A stretch of DNA of 64,000 bases, from the NCBI RefSeq assembly GCF_964033635.1, contig NZ_OZ035533.1:4402001-4466000 (forward strand). Reading direction: 5' to 3'. Shown here one piece after another: positions 9,494 through 19,042 of this stretch; position 1 is the first letter of the stretch; each line of letters starts with the position of its first letter. Source of the DNA: Chitinophaga sp. MM2321. GTDB taxonomy: Bacteria > Bacteroidota > Bacteroidia > Chitinophagales > Chitinophagaceae. The position numbers were made by a program, and so were the translations under genes. The notes under the pieces were generated by a model that saw only the letters and a program-made list of their open reading frames with translations, did no database searches and was not told the origin of the DNA.

Positions 9494-10975
9494 TCAATAC
9501 CCTGCATTTTGTTCTAGTTGTGGCGCCATTAGTAATTCAGATAATGGAATGGGGTATAACTGGTCAGTAGTATTCCAGGTACCTCCTTTTTGGGGCGTAA
9601 TCAAACTCATCACTTTGTCCACAGTACCCGTCCTTTTTAAATCCAACCAACGATGTCCCCATTCCCCAAATAGCTCTACCTGCCGTTCATGCATTATAGC
9701 AGCCAATAAAGCCGATTTTTCATGAACATCAGTATTAGTCAAGCCCGCACGATGCCGGATCATATTTAGATCAGAAGTAGCCCCAATAATATTATTTTGT
9801 TGCGCCCTTGCTTCTGCACGAATAAGCAATTGTTCTCCTAAGCGCAGTACCATGGAATATTCTGTAATAGGATCATTTAGTTTGGCACTTTTATACTTAT
9901 AAGGATAGCTGTAAGTAATAGTGTCTACCGTAACACTATTAATCCAATCAATCCTTCTTTGATCACCTACCTCAAAGCTACCAAGCAAACTCTTACTTAA
10001 ATAAATAGGCTTGCTATTGTTTGGGCCAGCAGGAGGAATAATAAAAAACCATGCATCTGGTGTATTTTGCCCAATATTTACTGGTTGCAATTGCCAGATT
10101 GCTTCTTTACTACTTTTACTGAATACGTTATTATTTAAGGAAACTGTATCAAATAAATTAGTATTATTAATAATAGTGGTAGCTTGCTGCTCAGCACCGC
10201 CCCAATCATTTGTATACAGATAGACCCTTGCTAGTAGTGCAGCCGCCGTCCATTTGTTCGGCCGTACTCTTTCCGTTGTAATTGTAAAAGCATCTCCTCC
10301 TACATAGTTTTCATTCAATAAATCCTCTGCGGATTTCAGATCCGTAATTATTTGTTGGTAAACAAGATCTTTGGGTATCCGGATAAGTTCCGCATTTATT
10401 GTATAATCAGTACTGATGGCAAGTGGCAAATTCCCATATAAATTAGTTAGGTAGAAATAACAAAAGGCCCTCATAAATTTCGCTTCTCCTATCAACTGCT
10501 TTTTCACTGCCGGGGTCAAACTACCAGCATTCATAAGCCCTTCAATAGCAGCATTGGTAACAAAAACAATCGGATATATGGCACTCCATAAGTCTGTTCC
10601 TGCTGCATTTGAATTGGTTAATTCATTTGAATAATAAAAATTAGCAGGTGTATTGGTTATCCCATTATACAGATTAAATTCATCCGCAGACAATCCATTA
10701 AACAAAGAGACGGTTCCTATTCCACTACTATTGACGGAAAAAGTAGTAGAACTCATTTGGGCGTATATGCCAGTAACAACAGCAATAGCATTAGCATCAT
10801 TAGAATACACATTCCCCGAATTAGTACTGGTATAAGGAGTATTCACTTCAACAAGTTTCTTACAACCTGTTAAGCTTAATGTGAGTAGTGAGACCCCTGT
10901 TATTATTATAACGGCACATCTTACTATTTGTATATGGCCAGATACTTTCTTATTATGTTTATATGCTTTATTCAT
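9494..10975 (-). CDS. SusD/RagB family outer-membrane ligand-binding lipoprotein
   Basis: The 493-residue protein has a lipobox (SLTGC, Cys38), then the typical SusD N-terminus (VYSNDANAIAVVTGIY), a TPR-rich middle, and the family's C-terminal signature (RLGEQLLIRAEARAQ, MIRHRAGL, ERQVELFGEWGHRWLDLKRTG). SusD proteins sit on the cell surface and close the lid over the SusC channel. It is encoded 65 bases downstream of the SusC gene on the same strand. The final YPIPLSELLMAPQLEQNAGY-type ending is normal for the family, so the gene is complete. Ligand unknown; the S9 peptidase and thioredoxin neighbours hint at peptide or glycopeptide. Confidence 0.93.
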   Translation of the reverse strand: MNKAYKHNKKVSGHIQIVRCAVIIITGVSLLTLSLTGCKKLVEVNTPYTSTNSGNVYSNDANAIAVVTGIYAQMSSTTFSVNSSGIGTVSLFNGLSADEFNLYNGITNTPANFYYSNELTNSNAAGTDLWSAIYPIVFVTNAAIEGLMNAGSLTPAVKKQLIGEAKFMRAFCYFYLTNLYGNLPLAISTDYTINAELIRIPKDLVYQQIITDLKSAEDLLNENYVGGDAFTITTERVRPNKWTAAALLARVYLYTNDWGGAEQQATTIINNTNLFDTVSLNNNVFSKSSKEAIWQLQPVNIGQNTPDAWFFIIPPAGPNNSKPIYLSKSLLGSFEVGDQRRIDWINSVTVDTITYSYPYKYKSAKLNDPITEYSMVLRLGEQLLIRAEARAQQNNIIGATSDLNMIRHRAGLTNTDVHEKSALLAAIMHERQVELFGEWGHRWLDLKRTGTVDKVMSLITPQKGGTWNTTDQLYPIPLSELLMAPQLEQNAGY

Positions 10976-11040
10976 AATCTCGGTTTAACGCTTTTTGGAA
11001 CTCAAATAAAGGCAATCATTACCAATCCAAATTATCAACT

Positions 11041-14000
11041 TCATAGCCCCACTTGCAAGCCAAAATTCCAGACTCTTAAAGGAGGTAACCCTAATCCTGT
11101 TTCAGGGTCAAGTCCCTTATATTTTGTTAGGGTTAATAAATTCTGACCCTGCAAATAAATACTGCCCTTTTTTAGATGTAATTTGTTCTTCCATTGCCCT
11201 GGTAGCTGCCATGAAAATGATAAATTCTTCAACCGAATGTAAGATGCATTTGAATATGAAGCATCACTGGTCATACTCGCAAAAACGGCTGGAAAAATCG
11301 CTCCATTATATGTGGCACTATATTGTTGATGAGAAGCGATATCATTTGGATGTTGCCAACGTTCTAACACCCATGTAGGTTGGTTGTTATTTCTAGTGCC
11401 CGGTAAACTACCCAGGAAAGAGCCGATCCTTGTTTGCTTCACAAATTGAAAAAGGAAATCTAACTGGAAATCTTTATAGCTGAAGCTGTTTTGGAAACCT
11501 CCATACCAAGTAGGAGCAGTATTAATTAAAACAGGTCTATCAGTCAAATAATTAGGATTTGTGGTAGGAGAACCATGTTCCGTAGTGAATTGGTAGATGC
11601 CAGAGGCAGGGTCAACTCCCTGTAAATGATATACCTTAATAGCTGTTATAGGCAGTCCAATTGTGTAGGAACTAGCATAACTGGAAGTTGCTAAATCCTT
11701 AAAAGCCAGTAATTTATTTTTAGGAATAGTAAGATTTATATTGCTAGACCACCTAAAATTACTAGATTTTAGATTAGTTGTATTTGCCGCAAATTCCCAA
11801 CCTGAATTTTCTACAGTAGCTGGAATATTCTTTTGGACAGCGCCAAAACCTACAATAATAGGCAACCCATAACTTAATAACTGATTAGAAGAACGATTTT
11901 GATAATAATAAGTATTTAGTAAAATCTTATCCTTTGCCATCCCTAAGGATAATCCAACTTGCATCTTTTTCGTTTCCTCCCATTGCAGATAGGGATTGGC
12001 TAGTCCATTGGGTCGTAATGAAGCAATGCCTTGATAAGGAACACCGACATCGATAGGATTATACAAATTCAAAAATTGGTATTCTCCGATCTGATCATTG
12101 CCGGTTGTACCATAGCTTCCACTTAATTTACCGAAACTGATGAAGGGCAGCATTTTCTTCATAAAATCCTCCGATGAGAACACCCAGCCAAAACCAGTAG
12201 ACCAAAAATCATGGAACTGATTCTCTGATCCAAAACGACTACTCCCATCTCGGCGGCCTGTCATATTCAGGATGTACTTTTCATTCCAGGTATAATTTAG
12301 TCGGCCAAATACCGCATTGTATTTATAAACGAAAACCACATTTGATGATGACAATACTGTGCTGGCGGAATGAATGTCCTTGAGTGCCTGATCACTGTTA
12401 TAGTTGAAACCTATAAATTGCTGACCATTATTGTTATTCTGACTGATAGTAGCACCCATCAATGCATCCAACTTCCCTTTAGCAATAGACCTTTTATAAG
12501 TAACCTGCGGCTCAATTGTCCAAGATAGGACATTGTTATTCCCATAAATTGCTGTTCTAGAGGCATATGGCCGATCTTCAGGTCGTACTGCTATCAGAGG
12601 ATTAATTGCAGTTTCGATAGATTGTATGTTAGTATAGCCAAAACTACTCCCAATATCCAGTCCGGGTAACAACTGGTACCTTGTTTGAATGTTACTAACC
12701 AAATTATTAGTTTTGAGACTATACTTTCGGTATAAAGATACCAACGGGTTATCCCAAGTGGCGGCACCTGTAGGTAGTGTTTCCCAATTAAGTGTACCAT
12801 CTGCATTATAGAGCGATGGAGCAGTTGGCGCAAGCGTTCTTGCAGACGCCGTAAAATCATCACCGGGCAATTTATTATTATCAACCAAGTAATTACCGGA
12901 TAAGCTAATGCGGAACTTCTGATTGACGGAAATACTACTAACATTGAACTGTAAAGATCCTTTCTGGTCGTCAAAATCACCAGGAAAAACCATCGTCTCA
13001 CGTTTATAACCAGCCCCTACTAAAAATTGGGTCGTAGCATTTCCGCCGGAAATAGTAATATGGCCATCAGTATAGTGGGCAGTTCCGCCAATCAACTCTT
13101 TTTGCCAGTCAGTATAACGTGTAGTATCCCAAGTACCGTTAATATCATAATCCGTTGCACTGGTAGCTAGTCCATCATTACTAATGGCCTCATGTCGCAT
13201 CAGCAGATACTGTGGTGTATTCAACAAGTTCGACCTACGGGTTACCTGTCCCCAGCCATTCTGAAGATTGACATCCACATTGGTTGGGCCTTGTCTCCCT
13301 TTTTTAGTAGTAATAAGAATCGCCCCATTCGCAGCGCGAGAACCATAAATAGCGGTAGCATCCGCATCTTTCAACACCTCAATGCTTTCAATATCTGCAG
13401 GGTTAATATAACTTAATGGATTCCCCACAGGACCAGAGTTATTAACCCCATTAATTACCATATTTCCACCAGAACTACCTAAAATCCCCCTAATCATTGG
13501 TAGTAATTGCGAATTATAAGGCACCCCATCAATTACATAGAACGGGTCATTACCATTCTTAAGACTATTTTGCCCCTGCACACGTACTGTCACGCCCCCT
13601 CCTGGGATACCATTCGTCTGGGTTACAAACAAACCTGGCACCCGTCCCTGTAAAGCCAGCAAGACATTGCCAACAGGCTGCATGGCGATTTCCGTTCCTT
13701 TCACAGTGTTTATATTACCTGTACTTAAACGCCTGCTAGTAGTACCATAGGCGATTACCTGCGTTTCGTCCAGCATATTAATCTTTAACAAGACCCTGAC
13801 AAAAATCCGATCCTTCCCATCTACTTTTATCACTTCATTTTCATATCCCATACTGCTAATCAGGAGTATCGCATTATCATCTATATTTTTCAGCTCAAAC
13901 TCTCCTCTTTCATTGGTGATAGTCCCTTTATCAGTTCCTTTCACCATCACAGTGGCGCCGGGTACAGGTGTTCCAGCGGCGTCCATCACCTTACCTGTGA

Positions 14001-14406
14001 CTATGGGTTGCTCCTTCCACGCCCACCAGGTCTCAAAGATGTTTTTTTTTTCAGCATCGATACCGATCTTCCGTACTACCAGCACATCATCTGTAAAAAT
14101 CCAGATGTATTTGCCTACCGGCAGTATTTCGTTCAATACTTTCTTCAGCTCTACATTTTTCACCTGCAGGGATATCCGTTCTTTGTTGGTAAACCCTGCA
14201 TCCTTCCCGATGAAGGACAGGCCGGTTTGCTTACAGATCAGTTTAAACACATCCTCCATGGGCGCGTTTTTCACGTCAATACTTACCTTTTGGTCTTCAT
14301 GCGCAAATTGCGCGTCACGAACAGTGGTGGCCATGGAGAGAAAAGGCAAACAGACAAATGTCAGCAGGATGGCCGGCAGATGCAGCGGTAGTATATGTTT
14401 TGCCAT
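11041..14406 (-). CDS. SusC/RagA TonB-dependent transporter with N-terminal STN domain
   Basis: This is a 1121-residue outer-membrane protein: signal peptide; STN (secretin/TonB short N-terminal) domain at about 35-115 (VSIDVKNAPMEDVFKLICKQ); a carboxypeptidase-regulatory-like domain at about 135-215 (VTGKVMDAAGTPVPGATV); the plug with DPFYVIDGVPYN; then the beta-barrel ending in an aromatic-rich strand. It imports the ligand captured by the adjacent SusD using TonB energy. The STN domain normally passes the substrate signal to a FecR-type anti-sigma factor, and a sigma gene lies divergently 450 bases away. Odd: G+C jumps inside the gene near 13.9 kb, around residue 164, suggesting a mosaic. 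Confidence 0.93.
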   Translation of the reverse strand: MAKHILPLHLPAILLTFVCLPFLSMATTVRDAQFAHEDQKVSIDVKNAPMEDVFKLICKQTGLSFIGKDAGFTNKERISLQVKNVELKKVLNEILPVGKYIWIFTDDVLVVRKIGIDAEKKNIFETWWAWKEQPIVTGKVMDAAGTPVPGATVMVKGTDKGTITNERGEFELKNIDDNAILLISSMGYENEVIKVDGKDRIFVRVLLKINMLDETQVIAYGTTSRRLSTGNINTVKGTEIAMQPVGNVLLALQGRVPGLFVTQTNGIPGGGVTVRVQGQNSLKNGNDPFYVIDGVPYNSQLLPMIRGILGSSGGNMVINGVNNSGPVGNPLSYINPADIESIEVLKDADATAIYGSRAANGAILITTKKGRQGPTNVDVNLQNGWGQVTRRSNLLNTPQYLLMRHEAISNDGLATSATDYDINGTWDTTRYTDWQKELIGGTAHYTDGHITISGGNATTQFLVGAGYKRETMVFPGDFDDQKGSLQFNVSSISVNQKFRISLSGNYLVDNNKLPGDDFTASARTLAPTAPSLYNADGTLNWETLPTGAATWDNPLVSLYRKYSLKTNNLVSNIQTRYQLLPGLDIGSSFGYTNIQSIETAINPLIAVRPEDRPYASRTAIYGNNNVLSWTIEPQVTYKRSIAKGKLDALMGATISQNNNNGQQFIGFNYNSDQALKDIHSASTVLSSSNVVFVYKYNAVFGRLNYTWNEKYILNMTGRRDGSSRFGSENQFHDFWSTGFGWVFSSEDFMKKMLPFISFGKLSGSYGTTGNDQIGEYQFLNLYNPIDVGVPYQGIASLRPNGLANPYLQWEETKKMQVGLSLGMAKDKILLNTYYYQNRSSNQLLSYGLPIIVGFGAVQKNIPATVENSGWEFAANTTNLKSSNFRWSSNINLTIPKNKLLAFKDLATSSYASSYTIGLPITAIKVYHLQGVDPASGIYQFTTEHGSPTTNPNYLTDRPVLINTAPTWYGGFQNSFSYKDFQLDFLFQFVKQTRIGSFLGSLPGTRNNNQPTWVLERWQHPNDIASHQQYSATYNGAIFPAVFASMTSDASYSNASYIRLKNLSFSWQLPGQWKNKLHLKKGSIYLQGQNLLTLTKYKGLDPETGLGLPPLRVWNFGLQVGL

Positions 14407-14856
14407 GAGGAAGGAATTTTGTTTAGTAGCAGAAAAGAATAAGCAATCAAGATGGAAATGGTATCACATGATTTTGATTAATGTCCTTACGCAGCCTTTA
14501 GGAGGTACAAGCGTAGTTATTGGGGGAGCAAGCAAGGAGAAATGCGGCGGCGCAGTTGTTATCGATATATCCTAAACGACCGGGGAGGAAAAAAGTACTA
14601 TAACCCTTAACAATTTTTTCATGAAAAAATAATACGTACATTGGCTACTGTAAAAGATTTCGCAGCACACCACTTTGCGAATAAAAGGTTTTTTGTCCCC
14701 CCTTCCCCCGGCTTTCCAAACAGCTTCTAAATAATTACAGAATCACATTTGATTAACAAACATCAACACACTTTTAACAACGATTTGTTGGAAAATATCC
14801 TCATTATTGCAATCACATCGCTGAAGCATCGGAATCATTAACCAAAATAAATCCTC
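14407..14856. promoter_or_regulatory. divergent regulatory region between SusC and ECF sigma genes
   Basis: This 450-base region must hold promoters for both divergent transcription units. It contains an 18-bp perfect palindrome at 14613-14630 (attttttcatgaaaaaat), a possible operator or hairpin. I could not place a clear -33/-7 promoter pair by eye. No gene is supported inside it. Confidence 0.45.
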
Positions 14857-15402
14857 ATGCAACCAAGCACAGACCACTTATTGATAACCACCCTGAAAAA
14901 CGGAAGCGAATTTGCTTTCACAGAAATTTATAACCGCTTTTACCCCCGGTTACACATGGAAGCCAACTACCTGCTGCACGACAAAGACGAAGCAGCAGAC
15001 CTGGTACAGGAAGTATTCGTAAACATGTGGATCCGCAGAGATGAACTGCCGGAAAATATCTTTCTGAAAAGTTACCTCTCCACCTGCCTGCGTAACAAGT
15101 GTCTCGACCGGATGCGGAGAATAAACAGGCACCAAAAAAAAGTAAAAGTGTACGCAGGTAATATAGAGGAGTACACCCAACACGTTCCCATAGAACATAA
15201 AGAACTATTCCAGCAGATCCTGACGGCTATCAATGAGCTGCCGCTGGCACAGCGCCAGGTGTTTGAAATGGCCTACCTGGAAGACAGAAGTCACCGGGAA
15301 ATCATGGAAGCAAAAGGCACTTCCCTGCAAACAATCAAGAATCAAATCAGCACCACGCTTAAAGTATTGAGAAAAAAATTAAAATCTGCATCGCTGGAAT
15401 AG
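14857..15402 (+). CDS. ECF sigma-70 factor (RpoE-like)
   Basis: The 181-residue protein has sigma-70 region 2 (FTEIYNRFYPRLHMEANYLL, DEAADLVQEVFVNMW) and region 4 (ELPLAQRQVFEMAYLEDRSHREIMEAKGTSLQTIKNQISTTL as its helix-turn-helix part, about residues 125-165). It is of usual length for the ECF family that drives SusC/SusD operons in Bacteroidota. It faces the STN-containing SusC gene and is followed 57 bases later by an anti-sigma-like gene. It likely activates its own operon, the SusC operon, or both. Confidence 0.93.
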   Translation: MQPSTDHLLITTLKNGSEFAFTEIYNRFYPRLHMEANYLLHDKDEAADLVQEVFVNMWIRRDELPENIFLKSYLSTCLRNKCLDRMRRINRHQKKVKVYAGNIEEYTQHVPIEHKELFQQILTAINELPLAQRQVFEMAYLEDRSHREIMEAKGTSLQTIKNQISTTLKVLRKKLKSASLE

Positions 15403-15459
15403 TACTTTTTTTTCTGCCGCTCGTTTAAATTATGTATACAATCAAAAAAATTCCGGGCT

Positions 15460-15840
15460 ATGAGGGACCTACATGAAGCAGCATGGTTGACCATAGATGA
15501 AATTGCAGGAACCATCAGCCCTTCCGATCAACATTATTTAGATCTTTTAATCCTTGAAGATCAGGACGCCTTAGATGTCTGGGAATTGCTGCACAGCGAT
15601 CTGGGTCCACGACTACAAGCGGAAGCGGCAGAAAGCCTGCGCATGAACCCCGCACAACAAGTGCTGGAGCAATGCAAAAATCAGCAGCGCCGGTCCCTTC
15701 GTAAAAAAACTATCATTGTTGCCACAGTGTTAATATTAATTGTATCAACCTGCTGGTATTTTATCCTTCGCAACGATAGTAAATGGAATAAATCAACCCG
15801 GGCTACAACAAGTAGCAGCCCAACCGTTAATAATAAATAA
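15460..15840 (+). CDS. anti-sigma-like single-pass membrane protein lacking a FecR sensor domain
   Basis: This 126-residue protein has an acidic, helical N-terminal part (DEIAGTISPSDQHYLDLLIL), a basic stretch RRSLRKK, one membrane helix at about residues 84-103, and only about 23 residues after it. Position right behind an ECF sigma gene and the inside-to-outside topology fit an anti-sigma factor. The FecR periplasmic domain plus C-terminal DUF4974 seen in the 333-residue paralogue at 33 kb are absent. The 158 bases before the next gene are too short to hold them in another frame. Either it is a natural minimal anti-sigma factor or a truncated one. Family assignment rests mainly on context. 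Confidence 0.6.
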   Translation: MRDLHEAAWLTIDEIAGTISPSDQHYLDLLILEDQDALDVWELLHSDLGPRLQAEAAESLRMNPAQQVLEQCKNQQRRSLRKKTIIVATVLILIVSTCWYFILRNDSKWNKSTRATTSSSPTVNNK

Positions 15841-15998
15841 CAATCACGGTATGAAAGTGCGTGTGAAGAAGCAAGCGTGAGAAGTGAGCTGAAATCCATT
15901 CACATTAACCACTGCAACCAAAGGTTACCCCATATAAACTATCTTAAAATAATAAACCTGTCATTCAATCAGGCATATACCAAACACAACAAAACAAT

Positions 15999-18632
15999 AT
16001 GAAAACTATTTTTCAGCATTTTTTCATGCTGGCATTCTGTTGCCATCTTTTCCACCCTCCCACCTTTGGGCAATCCAACTGGCAGATAAAGCCCGTACAG
16101 CTCCAGACAAGATGGGCCAAAGAGGTAACACCCAACAACGCTTTGCCGGAATACCCCCGACCTCAAATGGTGCGCAGCGAATGGCAAAACCTGAATGGCC
16201 TGTGGCAATACGCTATTACTGCCAAAGATGCAGACATGCCCCAAAAATTTGATGACCGCATCCTGGTGCCCTACCCTGTTGAATCTGCATTATCAGGTGT
16301 AAAGAAAAATTTATTACCTGAACAGCGGCTATGGTACAGACGCACCATAAAAAAACCAAACCAAACGGGAACCGATAGAGTACTCCTTCATTTTGGCGCC
16401 GTAGACTGGCAAGCAGTTGTTTACATCAACGGCCAACAGATAGGTGAACACCAGGGCGGTTATCAGAATTTTTCATTCGACATCACAAACGCCCTCAAAA
16501 AAGGAGATAATCAGTTAACGGTAGCCGTATACGACCCCTCCGATCAGGGACCTAATCCACACGGCAAACAGGTACTGCATCCGCAAAACATCCTCTATAC
16601 CGCCAGCAGTGGTATCTGGCAGACGGTATGGCTGGAAACAGTACCCGCAGTACATATTGGTTCCTTAACCATGACACCAGCCATAGACCAGGGCTACCTC
16701 TCCCTTAAAGTAAATGTGAAAGATGCAGGAGAAGGTTACACCGTAGAAGCAGTCGCCAAAAGCAACGGCGCTAAAATAGGCACGATCACAGGAAATGCGA
16801 ATACCGACCTGCAACTGCTCATTCCAAACGCGCATCTCTGGTCACCCAACGATCCTTTTCTGTATGATCTCTCCATACGCCTGCTGTATAAAAACAAAGT
16901 AGTAGACACCGTCGGCTCCTACTTCGGCATGCGGAAAATTGAGATCAAAAAAGATGAGCTGGGACAGGAAAGAATCTTCTTAAACAACAAATACACTTAC
17001 AACCTCGGCGTACTGGACCAGGGCTTCTGGCCCGACGGGCTCTACACCGCCCCCACGGACGAAGCACTGAAATTTGATATAGCCGCCATAAAATCAATGG
17101 GATTTAATACGATCCGCAAACATATCAAATTAGAACCGGCCCGCTGGTACTATCACTGCGACAAAACAGGCATGCTGGTATGGCAGGACATGGTTACCTG
17201 CGCTAATGAAAGCCCAGCAGCAAAAGCGGCATTCGAAAAAGAGAACCAGGAAAACATCACGCAATTACATAACTACCCGTCCATCATCTGCTGGGTACTC
17301 TTCAACGAAGGCTGGGCAAGATACGATCAGCAACGCCTCACAGAATGGATGAAAAAAGCAGATCCTTCCCGCATCATAGATGGTCACACTGGTGAAAACT
17401 ATGATCGCAACGCTCCGAAGAATCCTATGGAGAAATGGATCAGCAGCGACCTTACAGATATTCACGATTATCCCGGCCCCGGCATCGCACCCGCCCTCCC
17501 CGGCAAAGCAAGGGTACTCGGCGAATGGGGTGGCGTACAGGTACAGGTACCTTCCCACCAATGGAATGAAGCAGACGGCTGGGGATACATCTCCCTCCCC
17601 GCTGCACAATTCGCCCGCAAGTATGAATTCATGATGAAACACCTCAAAGTATATGAAGAAGAAGGGCTGAGCGGTTCGATCTATACAGAACCTTTTGATG
17701 TAGAAACAGAAGAGAACGGACTCCTTACCTACGACAGGGAAGTGATTAAAATACCTGTTGATCAGCTAAGAAAAATACACGCCATGATTATACCTCCCAC
17801 GAGCGAGGTACTAACAGCCTTCTCTGCCCAAAACATGGACACAACCAATCCGGATAACATGTATACAAAATTGTTGCAGCAGTACCAGGACGGTAACTAT
17901 GACCTGGACTTCCTGCGTAACCTGTCGCAAATGGCCGTAAGAAAAAATGATCCTGCAAATGCTGCAAAAATGGCCAATGAATATATCAGTCAGCTGAAAC
18001 CGCCCTACACACCCGGCCAGCTAAAGTATATAAACAAGTTTACCAACAGTACCAAAGACAGGGGATTTGCGATCATCAATAAATACCAGGAACAATTCAA
18101 CAGCGTACTTGGCACCCGGCGCGCCGAAGTAAAATTGATGAACATCATTTTCCAGGATGAAATCAGTCCCTATGTATCAGAACCGCAAGCAGACCCCGAC
18201 TGGAACCTGCTCGCAGGAAACATCAAAAAATATGGTGCACCCGGCGAAGAGATCTTCTTACGTGCCAAAACCATCCATTACCTCAACAAACAGGAATGGG
18301 ACAGCTTTGCCACCACAGCAGATCAATACATCCAGAAATGCGCTCCCTACATCTCCGCACAGGACCTGAACAGCTACGCCTGGACCGTATTTGAAAATGT
18401 GATGGACACCACCCATCTCGCCAATGCACTCAACTGGAGCCGGCGATGTATACAGGTGGCCAATGAGCCGGCATATATTGATACGTACGCCAACGTACTC
18501 TATAAATCCGGCAAAACCACTGACGCGATCGCCTATGAGGAGAAAGCACTGAACCTCGCGCCAGACAACGAAAAGAAAACTTATCAGGAAACACTCACTA
18601 AAATGAAAAACGGTGCTAGAACCTGGAAATGA
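15999..18632 (+). CDS. GH2 family glycoside hydrolase with extra C-terminal helical domain
   Basis: The 877-residue exported enzyme has a signal peptide (to about residue 25), a sugar-binding jelly-roll (PEYPRPQMVRSEWQNLNGLW), an immunoglobulin-like domain and a TIM barrel. Likely acid/base is Glu437 (FNEGW) and likely nucleophile Glu509 (GEWGG), as expected for GH2 beta-galactosidases and beta-glucuronidases. The catalytic part ends near residue 600, where the second GH2 protein of this window stops. The remaining 275 residues are helical, TPR-like, and match the C-terminal domain of the thioredoxin-like protein at 7727-9073 (IDTYANVLYKSGKTTDA, 827-843). It is probably in the sigma/anti-sigma transcript. 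Substrate unknown. Confidence 0.88.
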   Translation: MKTIFQHFFMLAFCCHLFHPPTFGQSNWQIKPVQLQTRWAKEVTPNNALPEYPRPQMVRSEWQNLNGLWQYAITAKDADMPQKFDDRILVPYPVESALSGVKKNLLPEQRLWYRRTIKKPNQTGTDRVLLHFGAVDWQAVVYINGQQIGEHQGGYQNFSFDITNALKKGDNQLTVAVYDPSDQGPNPHGKQVLHPQNILYTASSGIWQTVWLETVPAVHIGSLTMTPAIDQGYLSLKVNVKDAGEGYTVEAVAKSNGAKIGTITGNANTDLQLLIPNAHLWSPNDPFLYDLSIRLLYKNKVVDTVGSYFGMRKIEIKKDELGQERIFLNNKYTYNLGVLDQGFWPDGLYTAPTDEALKFDIAAIKSMGFNTIRKHIKLEPARWYYHCDKTGMLVWQDMVTCANESPAAKAAFEKENQENITQLHNYPSIICWVLFNEGWARYDQQRLTEWMKKADPSRIIDGHTGENYDRNAPKNPMEKWISSDLTDIHDYPGPGIAPALPGKARVLGEWGGVQVQVPSHQWNEADGWGYISLPAAQFARKYEFMMKHLKVYEEEGLSGSIYTEPFDVETEENGLLTYDREVIKIPVDQLRKIHAMIIPPTSEVLTAFSAQNMDTTNPDNMYTKLLQQYQDGNYDLDFLRNLSQMAVRKNDPANAAKMANEYISQLKPPYTPGQLKYINKFTNSTKDRGFAIINKYQEQFNSVLGTRRAEVKLMNIIFQDEISPYVSEPQADPDWNLLAGNIKKYGAPGEEIFLRAKTIHYLNKQEWDSFATTADQYIQKCAPYISAQDLNSYAWTVFENVMDTTHLANALNWSRRCIQVANEPAYIDTYANVLYKSGKTTDAIAYEEKALNLAPDNEKKTYQETLTKMKNGARTWK

Positions 18633-19005
18633 CAAATTAACCCAAGCCCAGCTGGAGTATTGCTGGAAGCAATCGCATATCGCCGCTGTAAGATATAATG
18701 TGCCTCCCTGTTTTTCGGACTATGTTATGATGATTATGTTAGCCGAAATATGCCCCAAATCTGTAGAAGATTTCCTGGAAAAAAGTTCGCTGCGGCGGCT
18801 CATGATCGGGGGTAAAGGCGAATATAATCTAAGAGTCGTCAATTGCTGCGTATGCATCCATTTTGTTGATGGAGAAGTGCTCACAGATGAATGGATAGGA
18901 GATATCAGCTGGCGGGAATACTTTGAGGGCGCCTACGTAGAATATGACATCGCTATACTGGAATTAATACGTTACCAATATTATGATGCCGGCATCAGAC
19001 AATAG
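18613..19005 (+). CDS. hypothetical protein, overlapping the GH2 gene end
   Basis: A 130-residue reading frame starting at a GTG that overlaps the last 20 bases of the GH2 gene. The next in-frame ATG is about residue 39, so the start is uncertain. The product is acidic and soluble-looking, with a CC pair and C-rich centre (VVNCCVCIHF) and no signal peptide. I do not recognise the family. Overlap with the GH2 stop codon suggests translational coupling, and a good terminator follows 37 bases later, which supports it as the last gene of the unit. Confidence 0.5.
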   Translation: MLEPGNDKLTQAQLEYCWKQSHIAAVRYNVPPCFSDYVMMIMLAEICPKSVEDFLEKSSLRRLMIGGKGEYNLRVVNCCVCIHFVDGEVLTDEWIGDISWREYFEGAYVEYDIAILELIRYQYYDAGIRQ

Positions 19006-19042
19006 TCGTTAGAATAAAGATATATGGTTTGATTACAAACAC

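Noticed and set aside
15841..15998. Missing FecR domain continuing in another frame after the 126-residue protein
   Set aside because: Only 158 bases are available and none encodes FecR-like motifs, so a frameshift cannot explain the short protein.
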